A stretch of DNA of 64,000 nucleotides. Origin: Tenodera sinensis (taxonomy: Eukaryota; Arthropoda; Insecta; Mantodea; Mantidae). Below are positions 45,798-57,659 of the stretch, piece by piece; the stretch's first letter is position 1, and every line of letters starts with the position of its first letter. The DNA lies in NCBI GenBank assembly GCA_030765045.1, contig CM060963.1, positions 100,926,354 to 100,990,353 of the forward strand, written 5' to 3'. The translations under genes were made by a program, and so were the position numbers. The notes under the pieces are model-generated. The model was not told the origin of the DNA. It did not search any database and worked only from the letters and a program-made list of their open reading frames with translations.

Positions 45798-46557
45798 GGT
45801 TTCCATGGGGAATTGAAATTGATTTCAGTCCAATCCCATTCTCAGTACGATCCGCGTTTCCATGTTGAATTCAGTTCAATTGAGATCAATTTGTTTACAC
45901 AAGGCTCAAGCATAAGTTGTTCAAGCTTTTATGTTGGTCAGTTGTTGTAGTGTTTAACGCCCGCTTTTACTACTACGGCACCGCAGGCGGTGACACTGAT
46001 GATACATGGAATGAAGATGGAGCACCGGTGGAATGAGATGGCGGGGGAAACCGGAGCACCCGGAGAAAACCCGCCCTGACGCCGCTTCGTCCACCACAAA
46101 TACCACATGCGGGTCCCTGGGATTGAACCCGGGCCGTCTAGGTGGTAGGCGAGCGCGCTAACCGCTCGGCCACGGCGCCGCCTTATGTTGGTCACTTAGT
46201 TTATGTTGGCTAACCTGTAAAAAATGTTTTCTGTGTATTTTAAGTAGGTTTTGAGGTTAGTGAACGCTTTTCAGAAGAATACTTATATTGCGAGAGTATA
46301 GAAGTAACTTTGCTGTGCAACTTTCACTAAGAAAACAAAATGACGAGCGTACAGCGTGTTACGAGTACAATAGAAGTTAGTATCTTTGGTGAATTCAAAT
46401 CGATTTGAATCTGGTAGGTGTTTCCATGTAACAAAATTCGATCCGATCCCACGTCTAGGAGGATCGGATTCAAAGATTCGGTTTGATCTAAATCCCCGTT
46501 TCATTACAGCATTCAATCTGGAATAAGAAATTAAATCGATTTGAATTCATGGGAACG
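45798..46557. mobile_element. Candidate TIR element, SINE A inserted
   Basis: The left end GGTTTCCATGGGGAATTG, AAATTGATTTCAG and the right end AAATCGATTTGAATTCATGG, GAACG are imperfect inverted repeats. GTTTCCATG recurs inside at 45860 and 46407, and FATTC-free inner copies of AATCGATTTGAAT occur near 46390. Without SINE A the element is about 510 bp. No coding capacity or target-site duplication was identified. Confidence 0.5.
45941..46182 (-). repeat. SINE A with perfect target-site duplication
   Basis: 242 bp, reverse of 7546-7788. TTATGTTGGTCA flanks it exactly at 45929-45940 and 46183-46194. The A box (TGGCCGAGCGG) and B box (GGTTCAATCCC) are nearly intact on the minus strand. Confidence 0.94.
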
Positions 46558-46734
46558 TAGTGTGACGTCATTGTATGATAAAACTCGGAGAATTGGCGTG
46601 CACCATCAGAGCTGCCATTATAAAGCAGAAGAGGTCGCTAAATCTGTTGTATTCATCATAAAAATGATATCCAACTGTCTCTTAAATAAGAGCGGGGTTT
46701 AGATCTTAATATTTTGTGGGATTCTTTATCTTCT

Positions 46735-46795
46735 ATGGTCGTATAGCCCTTCGAAACATTTGAGCTTTCAGGTTAGGTTACTTCAGTTAGGTAGT
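46735..46795 (-). repeat. Short dispersed repeat with AGGTTAGGTTA
   Basis: GGTCGTATAGCCCTTCGAAA, CATTTGAGCTTTCAGGTTAG and GTTACTTC mirror 44790-44852. Confidence 0.5.
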
Positions 46796-46849
46796 TGCTT
46801 TTCTAAACCTATGTTCACACGTACAAGTTATCTGGATAGAAGGAACTAC

Positions 46850-46945
46850 TTCTAATAAAAGAAAAATTCCTAACCATTGGCTGGGAATCGAACACAGGAT
46901 CTGCAGGTGAGAAGTTAGCTTGCTTGCCACTCAACCACGGTCATC
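46850..46945 (-). repeat. tRNA-like SINE head
   Basis: The minus strand reads ACCGTGGTTGAGTGGCAAGC, then ACCTGCAGATCCTGTGTTCG and ATTCCC, with an A box GTTGAGTGG and a B-box-like GTGTTCGATTCCC. Confidence 0.55.
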
Positions 46946-47035
46946 TTAGATATTAGCAGAGAAAGTTTCTCAAGATTTAGCTCTAACTATGTATATAGTC
47001 TTTGCTTTCCAAGGTTACTTTATACATCTACGTCT

Positions 47036-47250
47036 CGTACATACGCGTAGCCACGTCGCTAAAGCACACGGACTCTCCTCACTGGGATTTTTTTCAGTCT
47101 TCATATTTAGCAAATACCTGGAAGACACTAAACTTAATTCTCGAACATTTTCTCCCTAAACTTTCCTTCTCATGATCAATTAATTTCAAGCCTTATCATA
47201 GTTGACCGCGTATGTAGAACCAACGGGCGTTAAATAGTATAAAAATATTC
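47036..47250 (+). repeat. Degraded SINE ending in a shared 3' tail
   Basis: GCGTAGCCACGTCGCTAAAG is tRNA-like at the start, and ACGGGCGTTAAATAGTATAA ends it, as in SINE A. The middle is unrecognised, so the full extent is inferred. Confidence 0.4.
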
Positions 47251-47254
47251 ATTT

Positions 47255-48029
47255 ATTTCTCCATTTATTCCTCCATTCCTTCAAACACTCTCTCAGTACT
47301 CTTCTCCCCTTCTCCCAATTTCCCCTCCATTGCTTTCTGTTGCTTCTCCCTTAGTCTCTCCGCACATTCGGACGAAACCCAGTAACTTTTAAGCCGCCAA
47401 ATTAAATATATAATCACACTTATTTGAAACAGTTCATTTGCTTTATAATACCGTAACTACAAGAGTACATTACTAGTAGAGTAATATGCAAAATTAAGAA
47501 ATTTATAGGCCGTTTTCGCAAAACCAGGATGCTGTGGAAAAGGGGCAGAATTCCCTTGAAACATATTTTATTTCAATTTCTTATCCCTTCATTTCTTTTA
47601 AGACGAGTCTAAATAAAAATACGTAAAGTATACCGAGGGAATTAATGCTTTTTACTGCAACCAAATCAACAACAACAATACACCAATTTAGAAATATATT
47701 ATAGAGGATTTCAACTCTAGATGAAATTTATCCTAGACAACCAGGTATCAATTCGCACGTTTCTGCACACCCAAGTGCACATGACACATTATATTTTGAA
47801 AATCTATTTTCCTGGACTGATCATACAAATTAAAATACAAATAAAAGTGTTCATAATACACACATGTGACTGTTTCTTATATGCGTTGTTCGATCAGAAC
47901 TGTCATTTCCTTAGGTAATCCGAAAACGGCACTAATAGAGCCATAATTATAAAGCATCTGACTTATCTGTAGGAATTACAATTTAGAAAAATTTACTTAA
48001 GTTCTAAATATTAATTTCAAGGACATTTT

Positions 48030-48075
<46 letters not shown>

Positions 48076-49300
48076 CAAAAAGCGAATTTAGTAAAGTGCA
48101 AGGGGCAAGGGTATATTATTTAATTAGGCCTTCGTAACTTCCCCTTCTTTTCCTCTCTGTAACCCTCTCCAATGACAGCAGTATTATGTTACTGGCTGGA
48201 CACACTTATAACCAGCGTGAAAGGGAAGCATTGATTATTGCAGATGGCTCACTAAATCGTTATTCATTAATGTACTGCTGTTTATTTCACACACCATGTC
48301 ATATACGTGGCCAGATTGTTTGTGCATGACAAGCTGGCGACACAGTTTGAAACAAATTTCACGAACTGTGGAAATTTACAGAAATGTAGTTCAATATTAA
48401 TGCCACTAAAAGGGCGGTTTTTTGCATAGGTAATGGAAGAAAACCTTTAATTCGAAAGCAGAATCTGTATTATAATGTAACATACAGACAAGCATGTTTA
48501 AGGGTATTTTCCTATGAATTTTAATTCCAATGTAAATATAGGGAGAATTTGTAGATGGATAAAACATTTTTATATTTTTCAATATAATATTGCATTATAT
48601 TTACTGTAAAGCTTTATACGATTTTGTGATTCTAAGGAAAAAGTTAAAGCGTTTCTTGTAACAAACTCTGCTTATTTCAAGCAATATTTGCAATCTTTTC
48701 CATAATAGGCATTAAAAATTTGAAGATAAATCTAAAGAATATTAAAACGTGTCTTTTCTACCAGGCCAGATGTATTTACTTTCCTCCCCCAACTTTCTTT
48801 GTCCTCATTACAGCGCCATGTCTCTTATCCCGTGTTCCAAACTGTCAGCAGTTAATTGGTCATCAGTTATGCCTCACTCCTTGCAAGACCCCGTAAAACA
48901 GCAAGGAACAGAGATAGTTCCAAATAGTGCACTTTACTAAATTCGTTTTGTGTACTAGCTAATCTGAAAGTTACTTTAAAGGAGAATTCTTGATCTCATC
49001 AGAGTTTAAACAAAGTACGATGAGATTATTTATAGCGCTTGAGGATGTAATAAAGAGTATTTAATAAGTTGTTTAGTCAATAACTGCTCTTATTGGTTGG
49101 TCATATTATTACGCATGATTGGTGCATATTAACTGTGGTATCATTGATCCAAATAGTCATGATAGCTAAAATTGTTCATAAGTAGTCTGCAGAATATGTT
49201 GAAATGATGATGAAAAGAGTATTTCATGTGCTAGTTACACATTAGGTTTTTATATTATCTTGTGAGGAAGGCATATCTTACTTTGATGCTTCCGTAAGTG
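47255..49300. other. No gene seen; includes a 41-bp A run
   Basis: 48032-48072 is a pure A run. The rest is AT-rich with no recognised repeat or exon. Confidence 0.42.
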
Positions 49301-49401
49301 ATCATTTATTTTCTAAAGATGTTTTGTTAGCCCAGTTTCCTTTTACATGCACACCCTCTACAAACTGGGTGTAGTCAAGCTCTGTTCCTGGACCCATATA
49401 A

Positions 49402-49635
49402 CTACCAATAATGGGTCTCATCATTCCAGGCACGTTTCGCAAGTAAACCCGCAAAGTGAGCGGACATTGTATAGTACGGATAGTAAACCTTAGTGTCCTG
49501 TTGATGGCGACAGTCCGGCGGACGTCTAGACGCACATATCTCATCGTAATGTTGCCTCATCTCCTGCGAGAGCACCGTAATATATACAGTCCCATCCAAC
49601 TTATCATTACCACATCTGATAGTGATAAGTGTTCT
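49402..49635 (-). CDS. Unrecognised 77-codon reading frame, possible exon or TE remnant
   Basis: The frame runs open from a stop at 49636-49638 to a stop at 49402 and gives an ordinary, mixed composition (for example DGTVYITVLSQEMRQHYDEI and KVYYPYYTMSAHFAGLLAKR). About half of its third positions are G or C, above the surrounding sequence. No start methionine with clear context, splice site or family motif was identified, and after the stop a second frame stays open to 49302. It lies next to the CAC minisatellite. It could be a decayed transposon protein. Confidence 0.25.
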   Translation of the reverse strand, partial: RTLITIRCGNDKLDGTVYITVLSQEMRQHYDEICASRRPPDCRHQQDTKVYYPYYTMSAHFAGLLAKRAWNDETHYW

Positions 49636-49689
49636 TCATTTTAGTTGTATTTATTACACCTAATGAGCATCAATATCTCATCGTTACTA

Positions 49690-51200
49690 CCAGAATCCCA
49701 CCACAGACACCAAACACCACCGACCACCACCACCACCACAGCTACCATCACCACCAGCACCACCACCAGCAGCACCACCAGCACCACCACCATCACCACC
49801 ACCACCACTGCTACCATCACCATAACCAACACCACCACCATCACCACCACCATCACCATCACCATCACCACCACCCCCATCACCATCACCCCCATCACCA
49901 CCACTACCACCACCAACACCGCCACCACCACTACCACCAATAACACCACCACCAACACTACCACCACCAGCACCACCACCAACACCACCACTACCACCAC
50001 CAGCACCACCACCATCACCACCACCAACACAACCACTACCACCACCAACACCACCACTACCACCACCAGCACCACCACCATCACCACCAGCAACACAACC
50101 ACTACCACCACCACCGCTACCACCACCATCACCAACATCACCACCATCACCACCATCATCACCAAAACCACCACCACCATCACCACCACCATCACCACCA
50201 GCACCACCACTACCACGACCAACACCACCACCATCACCACCACCATCACCACCACCACCATCACCACCATCACCACCACCAACACCACCATCATCACCAC
50301 CACCATCACCACCACCATCACCACCACCATCACCACCACCATCACCACCACCATCACCACCACCAACACCATCACCACCACCACCACCATCACCACCACC
50401 ATCACCACCATCACCACCACCAACACCACCACTACCACCACCAGCACCACCACCACCAACACCACCACCATCACCACCACCAGCACCACCACCACCAACA
50501 CCACCACCATCACCACCACCATCACCACCACCAGCACCACCACCACCAGCACCACCACCACCAACACCACCACCATCACCACCAGCACCACCACTACCAC
50601 GACCAACACCACCACCATCACCACCACCATCACCACCACCACCATCACCACCACCAACACCACCACTACCACCACCAGCACCACCACTACCACGACCAAC
50701 ACCACCACCACCACCATCACCACCACCACCATCACCACCACCATCACCACCATCACCACCACCATCACCACCACCAACACCATCACCACCATCACCACCA
50801 CCACCAACACCACCACTACCACCACCAGCACCACCACTACCACGACCAACACCACCACCACCACCATCACCACCACCACCACCATCACCACCATCACCAC
50901 CATCACCACCACCATCACCACCACCAACACCATCACCACCACCACCAACACCACCACTACCACCACCAGCACCACCACCATCACCACCACCATCACCACC
51001 ATCACCACCACCATCACCACCATCACCACCATCACCACCACCATCACCACCACCAACACCATCACCACCATCACCACCACCAACACCACCACTACCACCA
51101 CCAGCACCACCACCAACACCACCATCATCACCACCAGTACCACCACCAGTATCATCAGCACCCCCACCATCCAACTACTACCACCACCAGTAGCAGCATA
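49690..51200. repeat. 1.5-kb CAC-based minisatellite
   Basis: The array consists of CACCAC triplets broken at regular intervals by ATC, AAC, ACT, AGC and ACG triplets. Length changes are in threes, so three frames stay open across it: Thr-rich on plus, and Val- and Gly/Asp-rich on minus, each about 500 codons. Marker TACCACGACC recurs at 50211, 50595, 50688 and 50838, showing internal segment duplication. There is no start context, no non-repeat domain and no codon diversity, so I treat it as non-coding. Confidence 0.92.
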
Positions 51201-51209
51201 AGCAGTATC

Positions 51210-51608
51210 ACCGGCACCAACTTGTATATTAATTACTGAGAACTCCAGGCAACAGGAGACTAAAGCTGGGAAAGAAATAATTACTGAATTGCAAGCAAAG
51301 ATGGGATGAAACCACTGAAGTGGGACAATGGACTAAGAAGGTTATACCAAACATAACATTTTGGCTTCAATACACACATAGACAAATAGATTATTTTCTG
51401 GCACAAATATTATGTGTACATGGTAAATCTAATAATTTTGTACAGAAAACGGGTAAAGTAGATTAGCTCAGTGTCGTTACTGTGTGGAGGAGTATTCGGT
51501 AGAGCATTCCCTCTTTCGATGTTCAAAATAGGAATACTCCAGTTCACAAGCACAGGAGAAATTAGGGAAGGTATTTGTCACGGCTAATTTAGTTCCTGTT
51601 GTAATTGA
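51210..51608. other. No gene seen
   Basis: Nothing recognised. Confidence 0.4.
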
Positions 51609-51618
51609 GAATTGGATG

Positions 51619-51846
51619 ATGTATTTTTTATTTTGTTATTTAACGACGCTGTCAATTGACAGGATCACATCAGTGCCACTGGTGTGCTGAAATTTTGTCC
51701 CGCAGGAGTCCTTTTACATGCCAGTAAATACTGACGTGGAGCTATCGTTTTTTAAAGCACACTAAAAACCATCGGTCTGGGCCGGATCTGAACCCACGAT
51801 CTTGGGATCAGTAGGCCAGCATCCAATTGAGCCACCCAGACCGACA
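51619..51846 (-). repeat. SINE D with paired tRNA-like acceptor stem
   Basis: The minus-strand head starts GTCTGGGTGGCTCAATTGG and ends GGCCCAGACCG; GTCTGGG and CCCAGAC are fully complementary. The B box is GGGTTCAGATCC. The tail on plus reads TTTTATTTTGTTATTTAACG. GAATTGGATG (51609-51618) and GAATCGGATG (51847-51856) form a probable 10-bp duplication with one mismatch. Confidence 0.88.
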
Positions 51847-51859
51847 GAATCGGATGTCA

Positions 51860-52960
51860 TGGGACGCGGTTAATATTTAGCAAAATATATTTTAGAGACT
51901 AAAGAGAAAGAAGATAGAAAAGGCATGGTGTGTAAGACTGACAGGCAACATGTTGAAGTATGCTTATGTATGGTATGAATAGATAATAGTTGCTGAAAAT
52001 ACAATTCGCCACCAAGCGGGATGTCTTTAGAAGATTTTCTCAGACACGTTGAAAAATTTTTATACATCCTTGAGGCTCAATACATTATACTGTTCTCTAT
52101 TTGCTGGAGAGATGAAGAAAGAACTGCTACTAGGGGCTCATCAGCAGTGAACGTTCTAAAATGATGTATCATATACAACAGCTACACAAGGAAATGTTAG
52201 ATTGCAAATTGAGATTGAAGAGAATGTTGGTGATGCATGATGAGACGAGGTCATTTGGATATATTTTGTGACCTACTACAGGGGAAACAATTTGATGACA
52301 GCTACAAATATTTAGCATGGCCGACATTATACACTAAACTGAACTACTGCCAACTTTGCAATAGGAATTAATAGTATTCTCCTAGTCAGTAAAGCCCTAT
52401 TTTCAGATAGTTTTTCAAACAACACTTCCCAGTGCTAAATATATCATCTACATATGTTTACTAATACAAAATTGGTTGTAGAACAGTTAGGAAGTGTTGC
52501 ACACTTATTTAAGCACTAAGACAATAGTGAATAAATACACGCATGAAACACAATGGCCTTTACACAACAATTTAAACCCCATAGCTTACGTTGCCAATGT
52601 AAGCAGTAAAACTGTTGAGAGTAAACGCTCAGGTGGGACATACAACTCAAGGTTTGCTTGCTTTAAACTCAATAGTTGTCATCCTGCAGGATAATGCCTG
52701 AACCGCCAGAGTAACAACTGCAATTAATATGACCACGTGTTTACTTGGCACAGTTGCTGGTATTGATGCCAACTGAACAGACTAAATGTCACCAACTGCA
52801 ACCAGATAATACTATGATGGGGTAAATATGTCACAGCCTTTAGCAAACTACAACAGCTTTGTTCTTTATGGCAATGGTATGCAAATTGTTTGCGAAGGAA
52901 ATGGGGTCTCTTAGAAAATAATCAGAGGGTTTTAAGCTAAGGAAAATGATGGTGGGCATT
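51860..52960. other. No gene seen
   Basis: AT-rich sequence without recognised features. Confidence 0.42.
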
Positions 52961-52964
52961 GGTT

Positions 52965-53793
52965 TTTACTTTCTCTAGTACGTATAGTAGGTAAGGGAAG
53001 AATTGTATTCGATCCAAAATTTCGATGTCGAGGTTTCACCGGAAATATAGACCATCTGAACCCAAAAAACACTTTTAGAAAAAGGCTGGTGCGCGCACGT
53101 GTGTATGTGTGGGAGGAGGGGGTCTTGTGTCTGTGTGTCTGTGAACAGCATAACTCAAAAACATAAGTTGGTTAAAAACCAAAATTTATATTGAAGTTTA
53201 ATATCTTTCAATGAGGCAGGAAGATTTTTAACTACCCTTTACATGAACAATTTTTCGAACATTTTGATTTTCTCAGTAATGGCTCTAACGATTTTGATTA
53301 AAATGCCATATGTTTAAGATATTTTATGACAAATTAAATGTATATATTGCATTTTATGGCTATAGCCTATGTAGTCCTGTTTACTCTTGATAATTTTTTA
53401 ATAACTCTTTAGCTGTAACAGATATACCAAATCTTACTATAAAAATGTAGACCACGTAAAACACACAAGTTATGTCCAAATGCATTTTTTGTGGAGTGAG
53501 CCATTTCAGAGATATTCTTTGTCATTTGTGTGAGTTTTGCAATACTTAAACTTTTCTCAAATGGAAGGTTGTTATTCACCTTTTTATCTCATGCAAAGGG
53601 AATGGAATTTCAGAGCTTTAAAATATCTGACCATTGATCAAAGCCTACTGTAATTCCATATTCTCCTTGCACGTACAAGAACATGAGCAAATTTTTATTT
53701 GTATTAACGTAAAGAAGATATAGGAATAAGAGTCTGTAAGAATAGTTAATACAAGAGTAGAGAAAGTCAGAGTTCAACAAGCCAGATTTTTAG
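52965..53793 (-). mobile_element. X element copy with both ends
   Basis: It starts TTTTTACTTTCTCTAGTACG and ends CAAGAGTAGAGAAAGTCAGA then GTTCAACAAGCCAG. All main blocks are present in order, with only a short mixed GT stretch and no long homopolymer. At about 830 bp it is the best guide to an unexpanded X. No target-site duplication was evident. Confidence 0.88.
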
Positions 53794-53799
53794 GCATGA

Positions 53800-55480
53800 G
53801 TTTATCGTTTCCATTGCCGATGGAATTCCCTCATGCTACTTGGTGAGCTATCCCCTCGAAACATTCCTTGAAAGCCATAAATTCGAATCCATAGCCTAGC
53901 GTATGTCGATAGATATAAATATCGATATATCCTCTAATAAATACGACACAAATTATAACAGAACAACCTATTCAGAGGCATCGCTATGTAGAATAGCAGG
54001 GCACCCTTTCCCATTGAACCTTTTATATTACCTGGATACAACCCTTCCGATTTCATCTCAGGTAGCCGAGTCTTCCTTTTCTATTAAAACTGTTACTCGC
54101 AGCTGAATGACTATCGTTTACAGGACGCGGAAGATACCTGGAAGCTCTCCACTTCCGTTTTTCCCACCAACCCTTTCCGTCACCATAAAAAAACGATGCA
54201 AAAAGCGTCCCCAGGACAACAGGAAGGGTTATGAGTTTGCGCAGTAGGCAAAAATGTGTTATAATACTGATATGAATGATAAAGGTAACTTTTCTGAGGT
54301 AAAAAAGGGTTGGGATGAAATACTTGTGCTCTTTTGCCTTCCGAACCCTCTCTTTTTTTATTCTTTTAATGGTCGGGAAAGGGACGTGTACCAAGTGCTG
54401 CGTAAGGGTTAAAGAGAATGGAAGACAGGTATCGAGCAGTAGTCATTGGGCCGTGGAGATGCTTTCAAAAAGGTGTTTCGGAGGCAACATATGTTAGGCG
54501 GCAAAGGGTTCCGCGAGAACCGTTATGTGTGTCTGGATTAGTAAGTGCACTGTCGTGGTTCGTTACCCTAGATTCTACTTCCCTCCAGACGGAAGGAAGG
54601 AGCGATTCCGTTCGATTTAACAAGGAATTGTATAAGGTCTGCCAATTTTTCCCCCAGTATTGCTTGTTTGTTGAGAAAATGTAAGATCGGCTTTTTCCTA
54701 GAGGGAGGATCTGTTTATTACGTTACGACATTGCATTTCCTCTTTGTGCCTCAGTTTCTTCTGCGGCTGAAGTGCAAGGAGGGCTTACTGCATACAAAAA
54801 CAAACGCATTTCTTGACCCCTAACCTTAACAGCACGAACAGAAAAACAAGATAAAAAAGATAAGATGGAAAATAGGGCAGGACGCAAAAGGAAACGAAAA
54901 AAACTTGAAGATAAAACTTTAGGCAAAGTCCAGATATGAAGGGAGTGGTACAACGAAAATAACCGTAGAAACAATTGCAAAATTGGTGAGGGGGGAGTGA
55001 ACGGAGAAAGAAGAAGAGAAAAAAGGCTGAAGAGAAGCACGAAATAATAATCATAAGCTATATAGAGAAGTGAAAAGATCACGAAAGCTCCAAACAGATA
55101 AAGCAGCGTTTAAGGCTTAGGAGAAGCTGCTTGAAGAAAAATTGCAATGAAAGCAAATATACAAAAGACTATTAGATAATACTGGAATTTGGCCAAACAG
55201 GCGAGATCGTTATATTACTGCTAAATATAATACGAACGATGACCTTATTTTTAAAGAGAATGGAATAGCACTGTCAGAATACTAAGATGTTGGAAGAATA
55301 GATCCCAAAACGCTCTAGTTTAAAGTAGGACGTTACTATCAGCAATACAGGTCATATAGGATTACGGAAATTACGTTATTTTGTACATTCGTCATTTTAA
55401 GACATTTTTATCTGGTCAGGAATTTTTAATTACATTTTATGACATACGTATCTGCTATTTAGCATTGTGCTTTTACATTG
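53800..55480. other. No gene seen
   Basis: A GC-balanced part at 54300-54720 has a frame with ATGGAAGACAGGTATCGAGC and a donor-like GTAAGTGC near 54542, but no recognisable product. 54720-55080 is purine-rich on the plus strand. Confidence 0.38.
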
Positions 55481-55497
55481 TTCTCCGTACTTCCTCT

Positions 55498-55683
55498 TTT
55501 CGTACATTAACGTCCTCCAACACAGCATCATATCGGACGATTGAGGAATGAACTTAGTGAAATGATGCTCAAATGAGCTCGAAGTCTTTATCAGGATAAC
55601 TCGCACTAAACGAGATTCGAACTCCGCACCTCTTGAATGCGGAGTGCAGATACGCTGCCTCCACACTACAGAGGCAGACTCCT
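55498..55683 (-). repeat. SINE B at the edge of an X fragment
   Basis: Plus strand: ACGTCCTCCAACACAGCATC, CTCAAATGAGCTCGAAG and ACTACAGAGGCAGAC. GTACTTCCTCT flanks it at 55487-55497 and 55684-55694. It is shorter than the copy at 10692 because of an internal deletion. Confidence 0.85.
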
Positions 55684-55765
55684 GTACTTCCTCTCTCACT
55701 GGCCAAAGTAGAGGTAGTGTGGTATTCCATCCAACGATTTGATATGGAGCTTTCAGAGAGTTAAA
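55684..55765 (-). mobile_element. X element end fragment
   Basis: TACTTCCTCTCTCACTGG, GTAGTGTGGTATTCCATCC and CGATTTGATATGGAGCTTTC are a diverged X right end in reverse. Confidence 0.45.
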
Positions 55766-55937
55766 TGTTATTGTTGTGAATATTTATTATCACTCTAACT
55801 TACAATTTTATGACAAAACTCACAAAAATATTTAAAAGTATTCACAAAATAGCAATAAAAGTTCGATGTCCTTAAATTAATAAGAAATTCTAAATGCGCA
55901 AATCTGCTAATCAAACTTTATCGGTAGAATTTGATTT

Positions 55938-56282
<345 letters not shown>

Positions 56283-56590
56283 CCCTAGGGCGTCTTCTCT
56301 ATATAGAGGTTACACTCATCGCCCAGCCGCTGCGCCCTCCAGCCACAGCCAAGGCCACGGAGGAGTACAGATTTGAGTTGGCAGTGGTCAGCACTACTTG
56401 ACCTTTTTAGGGATACTACCGTTCTATCAGGATAGTTCCTCAATTGGTGCCTCGGGGACAAAATGAGACTGATTGTACCCCATGACAACCTCCCAGCGGG
56501 GGGAAAAATCTCATGCCGGTACCGGGGATCGAACTCAGGTCCTCCGAACCAGAGGCAGGCGCGCTACCGACTGCACTACGGAGGCGGTTG
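56283..56590 (-). repeat. SINE C, full length
   Basis: The minus strand reads CCGCCTCCGTAGTGCAGTCG, B box GAGTTCGATCCCC, TCCCTAAAAAGGTCAAGTAG, GGCTGTGGCTGGAGG and CTAGGGATTATT. Its ATT tail merges into the AAT array. Confidence 0.85.
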
Positions 56591-56599
56591 AGTTTTATT

Positions 56600-56890
56600 T
56601 AAGAACTTTAAATTATTATTTCAATAACGTAACGCCATGGTACAACAGGTTATCCGGGCTAGGACCTACCGTCCAACCGCTGCGTCCTCCACCTGTGCCC
56701 ATAACAGGCTTCATGAGTGGGGTGCAGTACTGGAGGCGGGACGTGGCCAGCACCCCGGCTCCACCTGGTCGGTTATGCGGTTTTCTCTGTCAGGGTGCCC
56801 CCCTCATGGATCTAACGAGGCTGAGTGCACCCCGTTCCAGATGTTCCAGCGTGGGAAAAAGATCCATGCCGATGACTCGCCGCTCGCCGA
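56600..56890 (-). repeat. SINE C-like body without head
   Basis: The minus strand has CGGCATGGATCTTTTTCCCA, CGGGGTGCACTCAGCCTCG and GGAGGACGCAGCGGTTGG, ending in an ATAATAATTT tail next to the head of the neighbouring SINE C. Open frames on plus are artefacts of GC content. Confidence 0.65.
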
Positions 56891-57040
56891 GATTAAGAGA
56901 GTGTTAAGGCAACGCCACTGAGGATGTTTGACGCAGCTTCGGACGAAACGCCTGGAAGGAGTTTCCTGACTAGACCACAGCCCACAAGCCCGGATAATAA
57001 GTTTCTATATTATGACACCGGCCGTGAAAGCTTACGCAGT
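56890..57040 (+). repeat. Unnamed repeat segment ending in ATT array
   Basis: AAACGCCTGGAAGGAGTTTC and CACAAGCCCGGATAATAAG look like the 3' part of an element whose tail became the ATT array that follows. The family is not recognised. Confidence 0.35.
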
Positions 57041-57440
<400 letters not shown>

Positions 57441-57609
57441 TTCAACCTCTTATAACTTTAGTTGTCTTGATTTCTTTTTATTGTTTCATTTAATTTCAAT
57501 GGTCGTGTCGGCGGCCTTTCCGTTAGGACATATTATCATGCAATGGCGTTAGCTTGTACCTATTACAGTGAGATCTGGGTCTACAGATTTTTGTTCATTA
57601 AATATCTCC

Positions 57610-57612
<3 letters not shown>

Positions 57613-57651
<39 letters not shown>
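57613..57651. repeat. (CT)n microsatellite
   Basis: About 39 bp of CT. Confidence 0.95.
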
Positions 57652-57654
<3 letters not shown>

Positions 57655-57659
57655 ACACA

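Noticed and set aside
49641..51201. Three overlapping frames of about 500 codons, Thr-rich on plus and Val- or Gly-rich on minus
   Set aside because: They result from a triplet array without stop codons. There is no unique domain, start context or codon variety.
51776..51846. Possible functional tRNA gene
   Set aside because: The acceptor stem pairs, but the anticodon arm does not, and the segment is the head of a dispersed SINE with a target-site duplication.
56473..56921. Overlapping frames of 94 and 144 codons
   Set aside because: They cover two SINE C copies on the opposite strand; their openness follows from local GC content.
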